The notes: generated from the sequence alone by a model not told the origin. DNA of 64,000 nt from Empedobacter stercoris (GCF_025244765.1 NZ_CP104209.1:1866501-1930500); one strand, 5' to 3'. Counted from the stretch's first letter, positions 8,601 to 16,738 are shown. Program-made: numbers and translations.

Positions 8601-8760
8601 AATTTATAAACCGTCCTTGCTGAAGAGTCGAGCGTCAATTCGGCGTAAAGAGCGTTAAAAATGATTTACTTTTCGCATTTTATATGCGAATGATTTAAAG
8701 CATTTAGCGAATAGACGTTATTGACCGACTTGTAAGCACAGACTTGATTTTTTTTGGTTC
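8601..8760 (+). repeat. 158-bp direct repeat, copy 2
   Basis: Nearly identical to 818-975, including the TTCGCAT/ATGCGAA stem and the T-run before GGTT. It is followed by a UUCG element at 8838-8862, as copy 1 is by the element at 1054. Confidence 0.8.
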
Positions 8761-8908
8761 TTTTTTTTATCAAGAAAAAAATGAACATAAAGTACTTTCT
8801 ATCACTTTTTTATTCATTACATATCTATTTTTATTGTCGGTATTCATATGCCCTTCGGGGAAGAGAGCAAAAAAGTAATCAAAAAACTCTTGTCTTTGAT
8901 TTTCGACG

Positions 8909-8996
8909 GTCAAAATAAGTTTCAGCCATTCAATATTTTAAATCATTTGCTGCGCAAACAGTAAAATATTTTAACCATTTACTTCAACTTTTTGAC
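8909..8996 (+). repeat. 88-bp nested hairpin repeat, copy 6 (compensated variant)
   Basis: Carries the same paired change as copy 4 (AATATTTTA/TAAAATATT) while keeping the 88-bp length and the outer GTCAAAA/TTTTGAC stem. Confidence 0.85.
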
Positions 8997-9271
8997 ACTC
9001 GCCTCCAAATCATATGACATTTTATGATCCTTTTTCAAATACATAATACATTGTACTTTTTACATTTTACTTAATACTTAAAAAACATCTTACAATTCTA
9101 ACTGAATCGAATAACCATCTGTGCATTTCTATTATAAGAAATACATATTTAGAGAGAGTACTTTACTTGATTTGTAGAGGAATTAAACCAAGCATATTAT
9201 ATGAAGTTCGATGCGGATGTGATGGAAGAAAACGACCAAAAACAAGAAAGGCATGGAACTCATCTTAATGC

Positions 9272-9382
9272 ATTAGAGGTACTGGCATACCCAAAGGAAC
9301 AATAAGAGAGCCCACGCCTAGGTCGTGAGCAAAACTACTTATTTTTCTTGTTCCTTTTTATGAAAAGTGCCAGTTTTCTAAT
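9272..9382 (+). ncRNA. Candidate rod-shaped structured RNA
   Basis: Five nested stems are visible: ATTAGA (9272-9277) with TCTAAT (9377-9382); ACTGGCA (9281-9287) with TGCCAGT (9368-9374); AAAGGAACAA (9293-9302) with TTGTTCCTTT (9348-9357); TAAG (9303-9306) with CTTA (9338-9341); and GCCCACG (9310-9316) with CGTGAGC (9324-9330, one mismatch) around a CCTAGGT loop. A terminator-like hairpin follows at once, which favours a plus-strand transcript. The long rod with internal bulges is reminiscent of 6S RNA, but I cannot identify the family. The strand is inferred from the terminator. Confidence 0.5.
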
Positions 9383-9391
9383 ACAAGAGAA

Positions 9392-9414
9392 AAAGTAATA
9401 ATTACTTTATTTTT
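9392..9414 (+). terminator. Terminator after the structured RNA candidate
   Basis: AAAGTAAT (9392-9399), one-base loop, ATTACTTT (9401-9408), then ATTTTT. The stem is AT-rich, so it would be a weak terminator. Confidence 0.45.
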
Positions 9415-9513
9415 AAATAATTGATATTCTTTTATTTATTCAAATGTATAAACAAAAAAAATGTAAACCAAATAGTTTACAACAAATTTTTAATAAACTC
9501 TTAAAATTGTCTT

Positions 9514-9774
9514 ATGCCTAAGTTAAGTAATGAAGATAAAGAGTTAAGAGATACTATTAAAAAAAGGTTTTTAACAATTTTAGAAGAAAAGAAAATGTCA
9601 AAATCAGATTTAGCAAACTTATCTGATAAAGATCGTCAAGCTATAAATAAATGGACAAACTTGAATAATGAAGATGGATTAACAATTTACACAATTAAAA
9701 ACCTATGTCGAATTCTTAATATAAGTTTGACAGCATTTTTTAATGATAAATCATTTAATAATTATACAAAATAA
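9514..9774 (+). CDS. Small XRE/Cro-like helix-turn-helix protein
   Basis: The 86-residue protein is charged at its N-terminus and has a helix-turn-helix-like middle: MSKSDLANLSDKDRQAINKW (about 28-47), then LTIYTIKNLCRILNISLTAF (about 56-75), the usual spacing of XRE-type DNA-binding folds. It is a probable transcriptional regulator of unknown target. It stands alone on the plus strand between the repeat island and the capsule operon, with AT-rich DNA upstream and a strong terminator just after the stop codon. Confidence 0.7.
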   Translation: MPKLSNEDKELRDTIKKRFLTILEEKKMSKSDLANLSDKDRQAINKWTNLNNEDGLTIYTIKNLCRILNISLTAFFNDKSFNNYTK

Positions 9775-9775
9775 C

Positions 9776-9797
9776 AAAGGCTCCTAATGGAGCCTTT
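9776..9797. terminator. Bidirectional terminator between HTH gene and capsule operon
   Basis: AAAGGCTCC-TAAT-GGAGCCTTT is a perfect 9-bp stem. It is followed by TATTATTTTG on the plus strand and, read on the minus strand, by GTTATTTTG. It can end both the HTH gene and the long minus-strand polysaccharide operon. Confidence 0.9.
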
Positions 9798-9816
9798 ATT
9801 ATTTTGTACGTATAGA

Positions 9817-10827
9817 TTAATTTACTTTTAATAAGCGATCGCATTTTGAGAACATTATTCCTTCTTTATAATTCGAATGTTGAGTGATATCATTATTCCC
9901 TTTTAACCATTCGATATAAATAGCTGCGGTATTGTTTCCTGCTTCATGCGAAAATGGATATCCGCCACCGAAGCGTGGATTTAATTCTAACACATACAAT
10001 TCTCCATCATGTTCGAAAACATCACAATCTAAATTACCAATATGTTTAAGATTTTCTCCAATCGCTTTTCCTATCTGCTCAAAACGACTATCAATAACGG
10101 AAATTGCTTTATCAGTTTCACCAGAACGCATTTGTAATTTTTGGCGAACAAACGTACCTACATAATTTCCTTCAAAATCATTCAACACATCCATACCATA
10201 TTCTTTTCCAGGAATTTTTTCTTGAATTAATATGGCATGATCTATATCCTCTTTACTCGCTTCAGCCAGTATCGTACGTTTTAAACGAATCGTTTGCAAT
10301 TTATAAGCTAATTCTAATTCTTCCATCGTTTCTGGAAAGTCAATACCGATCGATGCACTACCCCAACGTGGTTTTATAACCAAAGGGAATTTTAATTCAC
10401 CCGATGCAATTGCCTTTTTAGCTTCCTCAAAATCAATATATGTTTTGGGTGATTTCAAATCGTTTGCTTCCAAAAATTTTACGGTTTCCCATTTATCAAA
10501 AGCTACTTTTATGGCTTGTTCATCCGACACAATAACTTTTGCACCCAAAGTTTCTATTTGCGCTTTGGCTTCACTTAAAATCGGAAGTTCTAAATCGTTA
10601 AGTGAAATCACACAATTAATGTTATTGTCTGAAACGATTTTCAATAAAGAAGGAATATATTCTTGGCTATAAATAGCAGGTACCTGTATGGCTATATCGG
10701 CATCTACCAATGCAGGGGCCGTTAATTGCATATCAGTAGCAAAGACTTTTCCTTCCCCTTTTAATGCTTCTTTAAAATAATTGATTAAATAATTGCGACG
10801 TCCTGCGCAGGTAAATAGTATGTTCAT
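9817..10827 (-). CDS. ATP-grasp family ligase (CarB/PylC-like)
   Basis: The 336-residue protein starts with a Rossmann-like pre-ATP-grasp fold (MNILFTCAGRRNYLI). The ATP-grasp core follows: PLVIKPRWGSASIGI supplies the ATP-binding lysine, and ELNPRFGGGYP near the C-terminus is the metal-binding strand. Such enzymes join a carboxylate to an amine through an acyl-phosphate. It is the last gene of the capsule operon, 4 nt after a PLP-enzyme gene, so it may attach an amino acid to a sugar or build an unusual precursor (inference). The substrate cannot be read from the sequence. Confidence 0.8.
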   Translation of the reverse strand: MNILFTCAGRRNYLINYFKEALKGEGKVFATDMQLTAPALVDADIAIQVPAIYSQEYIPSLLKIVSDNNINCVISLNDLELPILSEAKAQIETLGAKVIVSDEQAIKVAFDKWETVKFLEANDLKSPKTYIDFEEAKKAIASGELKFPLVIKPRWGSASIGIDFPETMEELELAYKLQTIRLKRTILAEASKEDIDHAILIQEKIPGKEYGMDVLNDFEGNYVGTFVRQKLQMRSGETDKAISVIDSRFEQIGKAIGENLKHIGNLDCDVFEHDGELYVLELNPRFGGGYPFSHEAGNNTAAIYIEWLKGNNDITQHSNYKEGIMFSKCDRLLKVN

Positions 10828-10831
10828 AATG

Positions 10832-11743
10832 TTATTCTTCAGCTAAAAAATTAAATATTCCTCCTGTGTGCCAGAACAAAATGTTTTTATCCTCTAATTT
10901 ATTGTTTTTTATGTAGTCCACCATTCCGTAAAACGCTTTCCCCGAATAACAAGTATCTAAGATAAAACCATATTCTTTTATAGAATTTAAGCACAATTCT
11001 TTTAATTCATTATTGTATTGTCCGTAACCACCCATCAAGTAATTGTCTAAAACAATAGATTCTTTGTTTGAACAATTGATATTATAATGGTGACATAACT
11101 CTTTGTAAAACTCATCAACAATTTTGGTTGCTGGCTCAGATTTCCGTCCTACAGAAATACCGATAACTTGTGTGTTTTCAAATCCATATTTATCCAAACC
11201 TGCTAATATACCCGACTGTGTGGAACCAGTGCCTGATGCGTGAAAAATAAAATCCGGTTCCCAGTTAGTATTATCACAATATGCTTTTAGTTCTTGAACT
11301 GCGGCAATGTATGCCAATCCTCCTTCCAAAGTATGACCACCGCCCCAAATATAATAAGGTTTCAATCCGTTTCTTTGATAAATAGCCATAGCGTCATCCA
11401 TCGCTTGTCCGATTTGGTTAGCCTCATCAACAAATACAATGTTTGCTCCCGAAAGACGCATGATTTTTGCATTGCCCGATTGCTTTTCAAAGTCCGCTTT
11501 TGAACCATGTAGAACAAGTGTACAATCCATTTTATGTTGCGCTGCATATACCGCCACTGCCCTACAATGATTGGATTGAAAACCACCTGTTGTCACTAAG
11601 GCATTAGCTTTCTCTTGAATGATAGCTTTAGCAATATAATCCATTTTTCGACCTTTATTTCCTCCTCCTAAGGAAGAATAAAGGTCGTCACGGAAAATTT
11701 TTAACGGTTTTGAGATACTTTCTATTTTACTAAATGTCATCAT
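10832..11743 (-). CDS. PLP-dependent ACC deaminase/D-cysteine desulfhydrase-like enzyme
   Basis: Of 303 residues, GGGNKGRKMDYI (about 26-37) carries the PLP lysine (Lys30) and GGFQSNHCRAVA the phosphate/substrate loop, both typical of the ACC deaminase/DcyD branch of fold-type II enzymes. It shares 14 bp with the upstream acetyltransferase gene, so translation is probably coupled. In a capsule operon it more likely makes or changes an amino acid for glycan decoration than degrades ACC (inference). The exact reaction is not predictable. Confidence 0.8.
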   Translation of the reverse strand: MMTFSKIESISKPLKIFRDDLYSSLGGGNKGRKMDYIAKAIIQEKANALVTTGGFQSNHCRAVAVYAAQHKMDCTLVLHGSKADFEKQSGNAKIMRLSGANIVFVDEANQIGQAMDDAMAIYQRNGLKPYYIWGGGHTLEGGLAYIAAVQELKAYCDNTNWEPDFIFHASGTGSTQSGILAGLDKYGFENTQVIGISVGRKSEPATKIVDEFYKELCHHYNINCSNKESIVLDNYLMGGYGQYNNELKELCLNSIKEYGFILDTCYSGKAFYGMVDYIKNNKLEDKNILFWHTGGIFNFLAEE

Positions 11744-12269
11744 CGATTATTTGTTTCCATTCAATTCTATCCCACTCTTCTTTTAACAAACCATAAAATC
11801 TTCTATTTTGATATTTGCCATTTTTCCATTTATGCTCTCGTAATAGCCCCTCTAATTTGAAACCTGCTTTTTCATAAATAGAATAGGCTGAAACATTATC
11901 ATCATTAGTATATAAGTATATCTTATGCAAATTTAACTTGGAAAAAGCGTAATTATACATCCAAATAGAAACTTTTTTTCCAATACCTTGTCCTTGCATT
12001 TCAGGATTTACCATAACATAGAACTCTGCATTATTGTGTTGTGTATGAATACCAGTAAATCCCCCCATAGCAATTAACTCATCATTTTCGTTTTTAAAAG
12101 AAAAATCAATTCTGTTTTGATTGCCTATGTTTTGATTAAACCATTTTTCTGTATCTCCAATTGTTGCAGGTAAATTAAAAAACATTGTACCGTTAATTTT
12201 TGGATTATTTATCCAATTCACTCTCGTTGTTATATCGTTATTTTTAAATTTAGCGGGATATATTTTCAT
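11730..12269 (-). CDS. GNAT N-acetyltransferase (RimJ/PseH-like)
   Basis: The 179-residue single GNAT domain carries the acetyl-CoA loop GQGIGKKVSIW, then YTNDDNVSAYSIYEKAGF, the classic motif B of RimJ/RimL/PseH proteins. In polysaccharide loci these enzymes acylate amino sugars on the nucleotide- or lipid-linked form. It overlaps the upstream phosphoglycosyltransferase gene by 20 bp, as acetyltransferase and PglC-type genes often do. It probably N-acylates the first sugar (inference). Confidence 0.82.
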   Translation of the reverse strand: MKIYPAKFKNNDITTRVNWINNPKINGTMFFNLPATIGDTEKWFNQNIGNQNRIDFSFKNENDELIAMGGFTGIHTQHNNAEFYVMVNPEMQGQGIGKKVSIWMYNYAFSKLNLHKIYLYTNDDNVSAYSIYEKAGFKLEGLLREHKWKNGKYQNRRFYGLLKEEWDRIEWKQIIDDDI

Positions 12270-12876
12270 TTTTTCGGTGTTTATCTAATGTTGTATATAG
12301 ATTTCCAGGAATTATTACAATGTCTTTTCTATTGATAACGTTTTGAATTGTTTGAATAAGAATTTTTACATCATTTAAAAATGATAAGTTTTCAACATAT
12401 TGTGCATCCATCTCCAAACGTTCATCCCAATTCACGGTGTTTCTTCCATTAACTTGTGCATATCCTGTAATTCCAGGTCTTACAGTATGTCTCAGCTTTT
12501 CTCTTTTTGTATAGTATGGTAAATAATGCACTAATAATGGTCGAGGACCAATTAAACTCATATCACCTTTTAACACATTGATTAATTGTGGAATTTCGTC
12601 TAATGAGGTTTTGCGCACAAAGCACCCAGCCTTGGTTAAACGTTCTGCATCAGGCAATAAATTTCCTTGTGCATCTTTTTTATCGTTCATAGATTTGAAC
12701 TTGATGATGTTGAAAATACGTTCGTCTTTCCCCGGGCGTGCTTGAAAGAAAAACGGTTTACCTTGATTTGCAAAATACAAGGCGATTGTTACTACGATGA
12801 ATATTGGGGACAAAATTAACAATCCGAAAAAGGCTGCCAGAAAATCGAATACTCTTTTAATTATTTTTTTGTACAT
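12250..12876 (-). CDS. Small initiating phosphoglycosyltransferase (PglC-like sugar transferase)
   Basis: The 208-residue protein has one N-terminal re-entrant membrane helix (about 10-35) and the full bacterial sugar transferase core: FKSMNDKKD, the catalytic Asp-Glu pair in KTSLDEIPQL, and SLIGPRPLLVHYLPYY with RPGITGYAQVNGRN. It moves a sugar-1-phosphate from a UDP-sugar to undecaprenyl phosphate, the first step of repeat-unit assembly at the inner membrane. The size fits the minimal PglC class rather than the WbaP class encoded at 56974-58362, so the window carries two different initiators. Confidence 0.92.
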   Translation of the reverse strand: MYKKIIKRVFDFLAAFFGLLILSPIFIVVTIALYFANQGKPFFFQARPGKDERIFNIIKFKSMNDKKDAQGNLLPDAERLTKAGCFVRKTSLDEIPQLINVLKGDMSLIGPRPLLVHYLPYYTKREKLRHTVRPGITGYAQVNGRNTVNWDERLEMDAQYVENLSFLNDVKILIQTIQNVINRKDIVIIPGNLYTTLDKHRKNENISR

Positions 12877-12880
12877 CTTA

Positions 12881-14167
12881 TTATGAAATTAGTGATTTGA
12901 TATATTTTCTTTTACCACTTTTTTCTAAAGGAATACTATCCACAATATGAATTTCAACTGTATTTTTAAAAATATTATAAAGTTCATTTTGTATGTTTTT
13001 TTCTAATACAGAAATCTCAGTATCTTTTTCGACTATAGAGATGTAAAAATCTACTTTTTCTAATGAATGCTGAATGAGCTGAAATTCCTTAACTTCTGGA
13101 AATTTCCACATTAGATTAGTAATAATATGTGGCGAAATCTTCTCGTTTAGATTATTTCTTAACATATCTATCTTACGCCCCTCAATAGAGGTAATAACTT
13201 TTCTTCCATTAATATAGGTAAACTTGGCTAAATCTCCTGTATCATACCTAATAATTGGAACAGCTTTATTAAAAAAATCGGTAATAACAATTCGGGCAAT
13301 TTCATCTTCTTGAGCAGGTTCATCTGAATTTACTTTTAAAAACTCAAAATAATAACTACCTTCATTTATTTCAAAATAATCTTCTCCTGTTATCGGTTGC
13401 TGAGCTAAAATTCCATTTTCTTGATTAGAGTAACGTGACATAACTGGGCATCTAAATACTTTAAGCATTTTTTCTTTTACCATTAATGGTAATTCTTCAG
13501 CTCCAGTTATAATAGATTTTATATTCCATTTAATATTTGAATTAGCATCATAATGATTCATTAAAGCTGTAAATGAAGAAGCATATCCTAAAATTACTTT
13601 GCTGTTATTGTCTTTTAACATAACATTTTTCAATCTCTCTGCTCCATTATAACTTAAATCTGATGTATCGAACATTTTAAAATTTTCCTTAAATGACGAA
13701 AAGAAGTTTTTTTTGTTTATAGAATTCCATATCCGAATAAAATACATTCTGTCACCAATGTTATAATTTCCAATTTTGTAAAAGAATAATAAATCTGCTT
13801 GATTTCTTTCTACTTTTTCTTTATTTTGATGTATTCTGAAAGGTGTGCCACTAGAACCACTTGTGGACATTACTCTAAGAGTATCTTTTATTTCAAAATA
13901 TTCTTTAGAAAAAATTTCCTCATAGTTTTGAATAATGATATTTTTATCAATAATAGGAAAATCTTTTAAGGAACTCCCTGTTATATTTTTATAAAATTCA
14001 GAATTATTTTTAGCATACGATAAAATATTAATTAAATTTTGATTATGGCTGTTTTTATTATACTCAAGATTTTCAAAACTGTTTTTAATTTCTATAAAAT
14101 GTTTTTTTATTTTTCCTCCTTTTATTAAGTCAAAAAGCCAAAAAATGTAGTACCTAAAGTTTTTCAT
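12881..14167 (-). CDS. CapK/PaaK-like AMP-binding protein
   Basis: The 428-residue protein resembles phenylacetate-CoA ligase and the CapK proteins of capsule loci. STSGSSGTPF (about 103-112) is the nucleotide-binding P-loop of the ANL superfamily and RYDTGDLAKF the later core motif. ANL enzymes activate carboxylates as adenylates. The substrate in polysaccharide loci is unknown. It lies 4 nt upstream of the PglC-like gene and is followed by an acetyltransferase, a PLP enzyme and an ATP-grasp ligase, together suggesting an acyl or amino-acyl modification (inference). Confidence 0.8.
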   Translation of the reverse strand: MKNFRYYIFWLFDLIKGGKIKKHFIEIKNSFENLEYNKNSHNQNLINILSYAKNNSEFYKNITGSSLKDFPIIDKNIIIQNYEEIFSKEYFEIKDTLRVMSTSGSSGTPFRIHQNKEKVERNQADLLFFYKIGNYNIGDRMYFIRIWNSINKKNFFSSFKENFKMFDTSDLSYNGAERLKNVMLKDNNSKVILGYASSFTALMNHYDANSNIKWNIKSIITGAEELPLMVKEKMLKVFRCPVMSRYSNQENGILAQQPITGEDYFEINEGSYYFEFLKVNSDEPAQEDEIARIVITDFFNKAVPIIRYDTGDLAKFTYINGRKVITSIEGRKIDMLRNNLNEKISPHIITNLMWKFPEVKEFQLIQHSLEKVDFYISIVEKDTEISVLEKNIQNELYNIFKNTVEIHIVDSIPLEKSGKRKYIKSLIS

Positions 14168-14175
14168 TTTAATTA

Positions 14176-14298
14176 CTATTTTATTAATAATGTATTATAT
14201 TCATTTAAAATTGATTCCCAAATAACTTTTTGTTCATAACGATTACAGATTAATTGACGACTATTTAATTTCAATTCATTATAATAATTTTTATACAT
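14176..14298 (-). pseudogene. Remnant: C-terminal end of a glycosyltransferase
   Basis: An open stretch of 40 codons encodes SRQLICNRYEQKVIWESI followed by LNEYNTLL, which is the usual tail of GT4-family glycosyltransferases in Bacteroidota capsule loci. The catalytic part is missing, and the glycosyltransferase gene upstream (14310-15515) has its own complete C-terminus. This is most simply the leftover of a replaced gene. It fills most of the 142-bp gap between the two flanking genes. Confidence 0.65.
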
Positions 14299-14309
14299 AC
14301 AAATCTAAA

Positions 14310-15515
14310 TTAGGAAAGATGATTAAAATGACTAATAATAATTTGATAAGACCTCTCTACGAGATATTCATTATTCAAAAGATTTATACAATTTTGTTCA
14401 TATTTTTTTAAATCTTCTTCTAATAATTCATTTATTACATTCAACATTTGTTCAATATCTCCCGCAATAACTTTTTTTCCACAATTATTTTGTTCTATAA
14501 TATCTCCAATATCAGTATTTGAATCAGTTGCAGCAATAATTGGTTTTTTCATTTCCAGATAAGATAATAATCTTGAAGGGAAATTAGGAATTAAAAAATC
14601 TTTATGTAAAAAAATCAAACCAATATCGCAAGCAGCCAACATCTTGACATAATCTTCTTTTGGTAAACGTTGTAACAATTTAGCATTGTTTGGTTTGTTT
14701 ACATCAAACCATTCTTTCAATTTAGGAAATTCAGTTCCATCACCCACAATTAGAAAGTATGCATTTGAATTTTTACAAGCTTTGATTGTTTCGATCAAGA
14801 AATCTAAACCTTGGGGTTTACCTAAATTACCCCCATATACTAAAATCTTTTTATCTAGAGGTAAGTCGTATTTGCTACGAACTTCAATTTTTTCTTCCAC
14901 CGTATACTTAATTTCAATAGGATCAATTGAATTAGGATTAACCTCAACCTTTTCTGGATTTATTTCAGGATTATGTTTTACAATAAAATCTACATTTGCA
15001 GGAGACATACAACCTATCTTATCAGAAACTTTATATAGTTCCTTTTCCTTTTTCACAAAATAACGATGTAGAAAACCATCGGGTTTCATCATCTTCATAT
15101 CTATGGCGTTTTGTGGGAAAATATCTTTTAACAATAAATAAGAATAGGCATTATCTCGCTTCTTGATGAATTCTATCACCTTTACTAAGGTAATAGGTGG
15201 TGTAGAATATAAAATTAAATCAAACTTAATATTTTTTAGATATTTTTTTACAGCTTGTAAATATTGGTACTCTATTGCTAAAGTACCAATACCTTTTTCT
15301 ATTACATTTTTTTTAGTTATATTAAATGTTTTAACCTGTAAAATATTAATACCTTCTTTACTCGAAAAATTTGTTGGAATTCGTTTTCTTCTCTCTACTG
15401 GGGTAACAATAGTAAGTTGATGACCTTCATTTCGAAACTTGCGTAATAGATCTTGGTAAATACCTCGATCTTCAATCGAGTTTATCCCAACCAATGTTAA
15501 AAAGAGTATATTCAT
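14310..15515 (-). CDS. Glycosyltransferase family 4, WbuB-like
   Basis: This is a 401-residue GT-B fold protein. The N-terminal acceptor domain starts MNILFLTLVGINSIEDRG. The C-terminal donor domain has KILVYGGNLGKPQGLDFLIE, then GDGTEFPKLK and the E-rich nucleotide-sugar site near PSRLLSYLEMKKPIIA. It directly follows the CapG homologue. WbuB-type L-FucNAc transferases are typically encoded next to the UDP-FucNAc genes, so this enzyme may transfer L-FucNAc (inference from context). It acts on the cytoplasmic face of the inner membrane. Confidence 0.85.
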   Translation of the reverse strand: MNILFLTLVGINSIEDRGIYQDLLRKFRNEGHQLTIVTPVERRKRIPTNFSSKEGINILQVKTFNITKKNVIEKGIGTLAIEYQYLQAVKKYLKNIKFDLILYSTPPITLVKVIEFIKKRDNAYSYLLLKDIFPQNAIDMKMMKPDGFLHRYFVKKEKELYKVSDKIGCMSPANVDFIVKHNPEINPEKVEVNPNSIDPIEIKYTVEEKIEVRSKYDLPLDKKILVYGGNLGKPQGLDFLIETIKACKNSNAYFLIVGDGTEFPKLKEWFDVNKPNNAKLLQRLPKEDYVKMLAACDIGLIFLHKDFLIPNFPSRLLSYLEMKKPIIAATDSNTDIGDIIEQNNCGKKVIAGDIEQMLNVINELLEEDLKKYEQNCINLLNNEYLVERSYQIIISHFNHLS

Positions 15516-15517
15516 AG

Positions 15518-16687
15518 TTAAATATCTTCAGACCAAACGGTTCTTTTGATGTAATCTGTATATGAGATAATAATACGTACTACTTTTTCAGATACATTCG
15601 GCATTGAATAATCGGCTACAGGACGGAAGTTTGGTAATTGGTTATTAGTGATTTGTAATTGGTTTCTGTCGCCAACAACTTGAGTTTGTAATTGCACCAA
15701 ACCTTGCATGATGCGTTCTGGTGACAAACCTACCATCATTACAGATGCTTCTTCCATTGCTTCCGGACGTTCGTGCGCTTGACGAATATTCAACGCACGG
15801 AAATTTAAAATAGACGATTCTTCCGAAATAGTTCCCGAATCAGATAAAACTGCATAAGCTCTCTTTTGTAATGCGTTATAATCATGGAACCCTAAAGGTT
15901 TTAAGAATTGTACCTCAGGACGCATTTCGATTTGCATCTTATCAATCATATTTTGTGTACGAGGGTGCGTAGAAACAATGATTGGATAATTATATCTTTC
16001 TGCAATAGCATTCAAAGAAGTCATTAATCCACGGAAGTTTTTCTCTGAATTAATGTTTTCTTCACGGTGTGATGATACAACAAAGAATTTACCTTCTTCT
16101 AGTCCTAATTTTTCTAATACATTAGACGCTTCGATTTGTGGTAAATAATGATTCAAAACTTCAAACATTGGCGAACCTGTTTTGATGATACGATCTGCAG
16201 GTAATCCTTCTCTTAATAAATATTCTCTTGCAATATCAGAATATGTTAAATTGATATCCGCTGTATGATCTACAATTTTACGATTTGTTTCTTCTGGTAC
16301 ACGTTGATCAAAACATCTATTTCCAGCTTCCATGTGGAAGATTGGTATGTGACGTTTTTTAGCAGGAATTGCACATAAACAAGAATTGGTATCTCCTAAC
16401 ACTAAAAATGCATCAGGTTTTAATTCCTCCAACAAAGGATCAATTTTAATTAAAATATTACCTACCGTTTCAGTCGCCGTTTTACCTGCAGCTTCTAAGA
16501 AATAATCTGGCTTACGTAACCCTAAATCTTCGAAGAAAATTTGATTTAATTCGTAATCGTAATTCTGTCCAGTATGAACGATTGTATGTTCTACTGCTTC
16601 TGATGCATCTAAAGCAGCTAATACTCTCGATAATCGTATGATTTCTGGTCGTGTTCCCACCACCGTCATTACTTTTAGTTTTTTCAT
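15518..16687 (-). CDS. capG: UDP-GlcNAc 2-epimerase family, CapG/WbjD/FnlC-like
   Basis: The 389-residue non-hydrolysing epimerase carries GTRPEIIRLSRV (11-22), HTGQNYDYELNQIFFEDLG, HMEAGNRCFDQRVPEETNR and the SHREEN and SGTISEESS motifs. In the CapE-CapF-CapG route it performs the last step to UDP-N-acetyl-L-fucosamine. CapE and CapF homologues lie upstream in the same operon, supporting this over WecB. Residues about 341-353 (NQLQITNNQLPN) are translated from a simple repeat (15631-15665) found between other genes here, inserted in frame before the conserved VADYSMPNVSEKV tail. Confidence 0.88.
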   Translation of the reverse strand: MKKLKVMTVVGTRPEIIRLSRVLAALDASEAVEHTIVHTGQNYDYELNQIFFEDLGLRKPDYFLEAAGKTATETVGNILIKIDPLLEELKPDAFLVLGDTNSCLCAIPAKKRHIPIFHMEAGNRCFDQRVPEETNRKIVDHTADINLTYSDIAREYLLREGLPADRIIKTGSPMFEVLNHYLPQIEASNVLEKLGLEEGKFFVVSSHREENINSEKNFRGLMTSLNAIAERYNYPIIVSTHPRTQNMIDKMQIEMRPEVQFLKPLGFHDYNALQKRAYAVLSDSGTISEESSILNFRALNIRQAHERPEAMEEASVMMVGLSPERIMQGLVQLQTQVVGDRNQLQITNNQLPNFRPVADYSMPNVSEKVVRIIISYTDYIKRTVWSEDI

Positions 16688-16738
16688 ATCTATTAAGTTA
16701 AAAGGAAAAGGGAAAAAGGAAAAATTAAATTGTTGCCA

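Larger units (their letters stand above)
6576..9100. repeat. Gene-free repeat region upstream of the sigma operon
   Basis: No gene is supported here. The stretch holds: a paired repeat (6643-6710 and 7579-7645); a dyad of ATTCTGAG and CTCAGAAT arms (6804-6824); three more copies of the 88-bp hairpin; a second copy of the 158-bp repeat; two UUCG elements; and low-complexity TTTTACGTTCTACG-type words near 6600-6750 and 7655-7735. The part at 7240-7560 is mostly unique. It contains ATGTGAGTCAT twice (7381-7391 and 7456-7466), the second inside an ACCATG...CATGGT dyad. Confidence 0.8.

Noticed and set aside
9272-9382. An integron attC site or an insertion-sequence end
   Set aside because: The structure is long and nested, but no attC core GTTRRRY/RYYYAAC pair, integrase or transposase is nearby. 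A structured RNA with its own terminator fits better.
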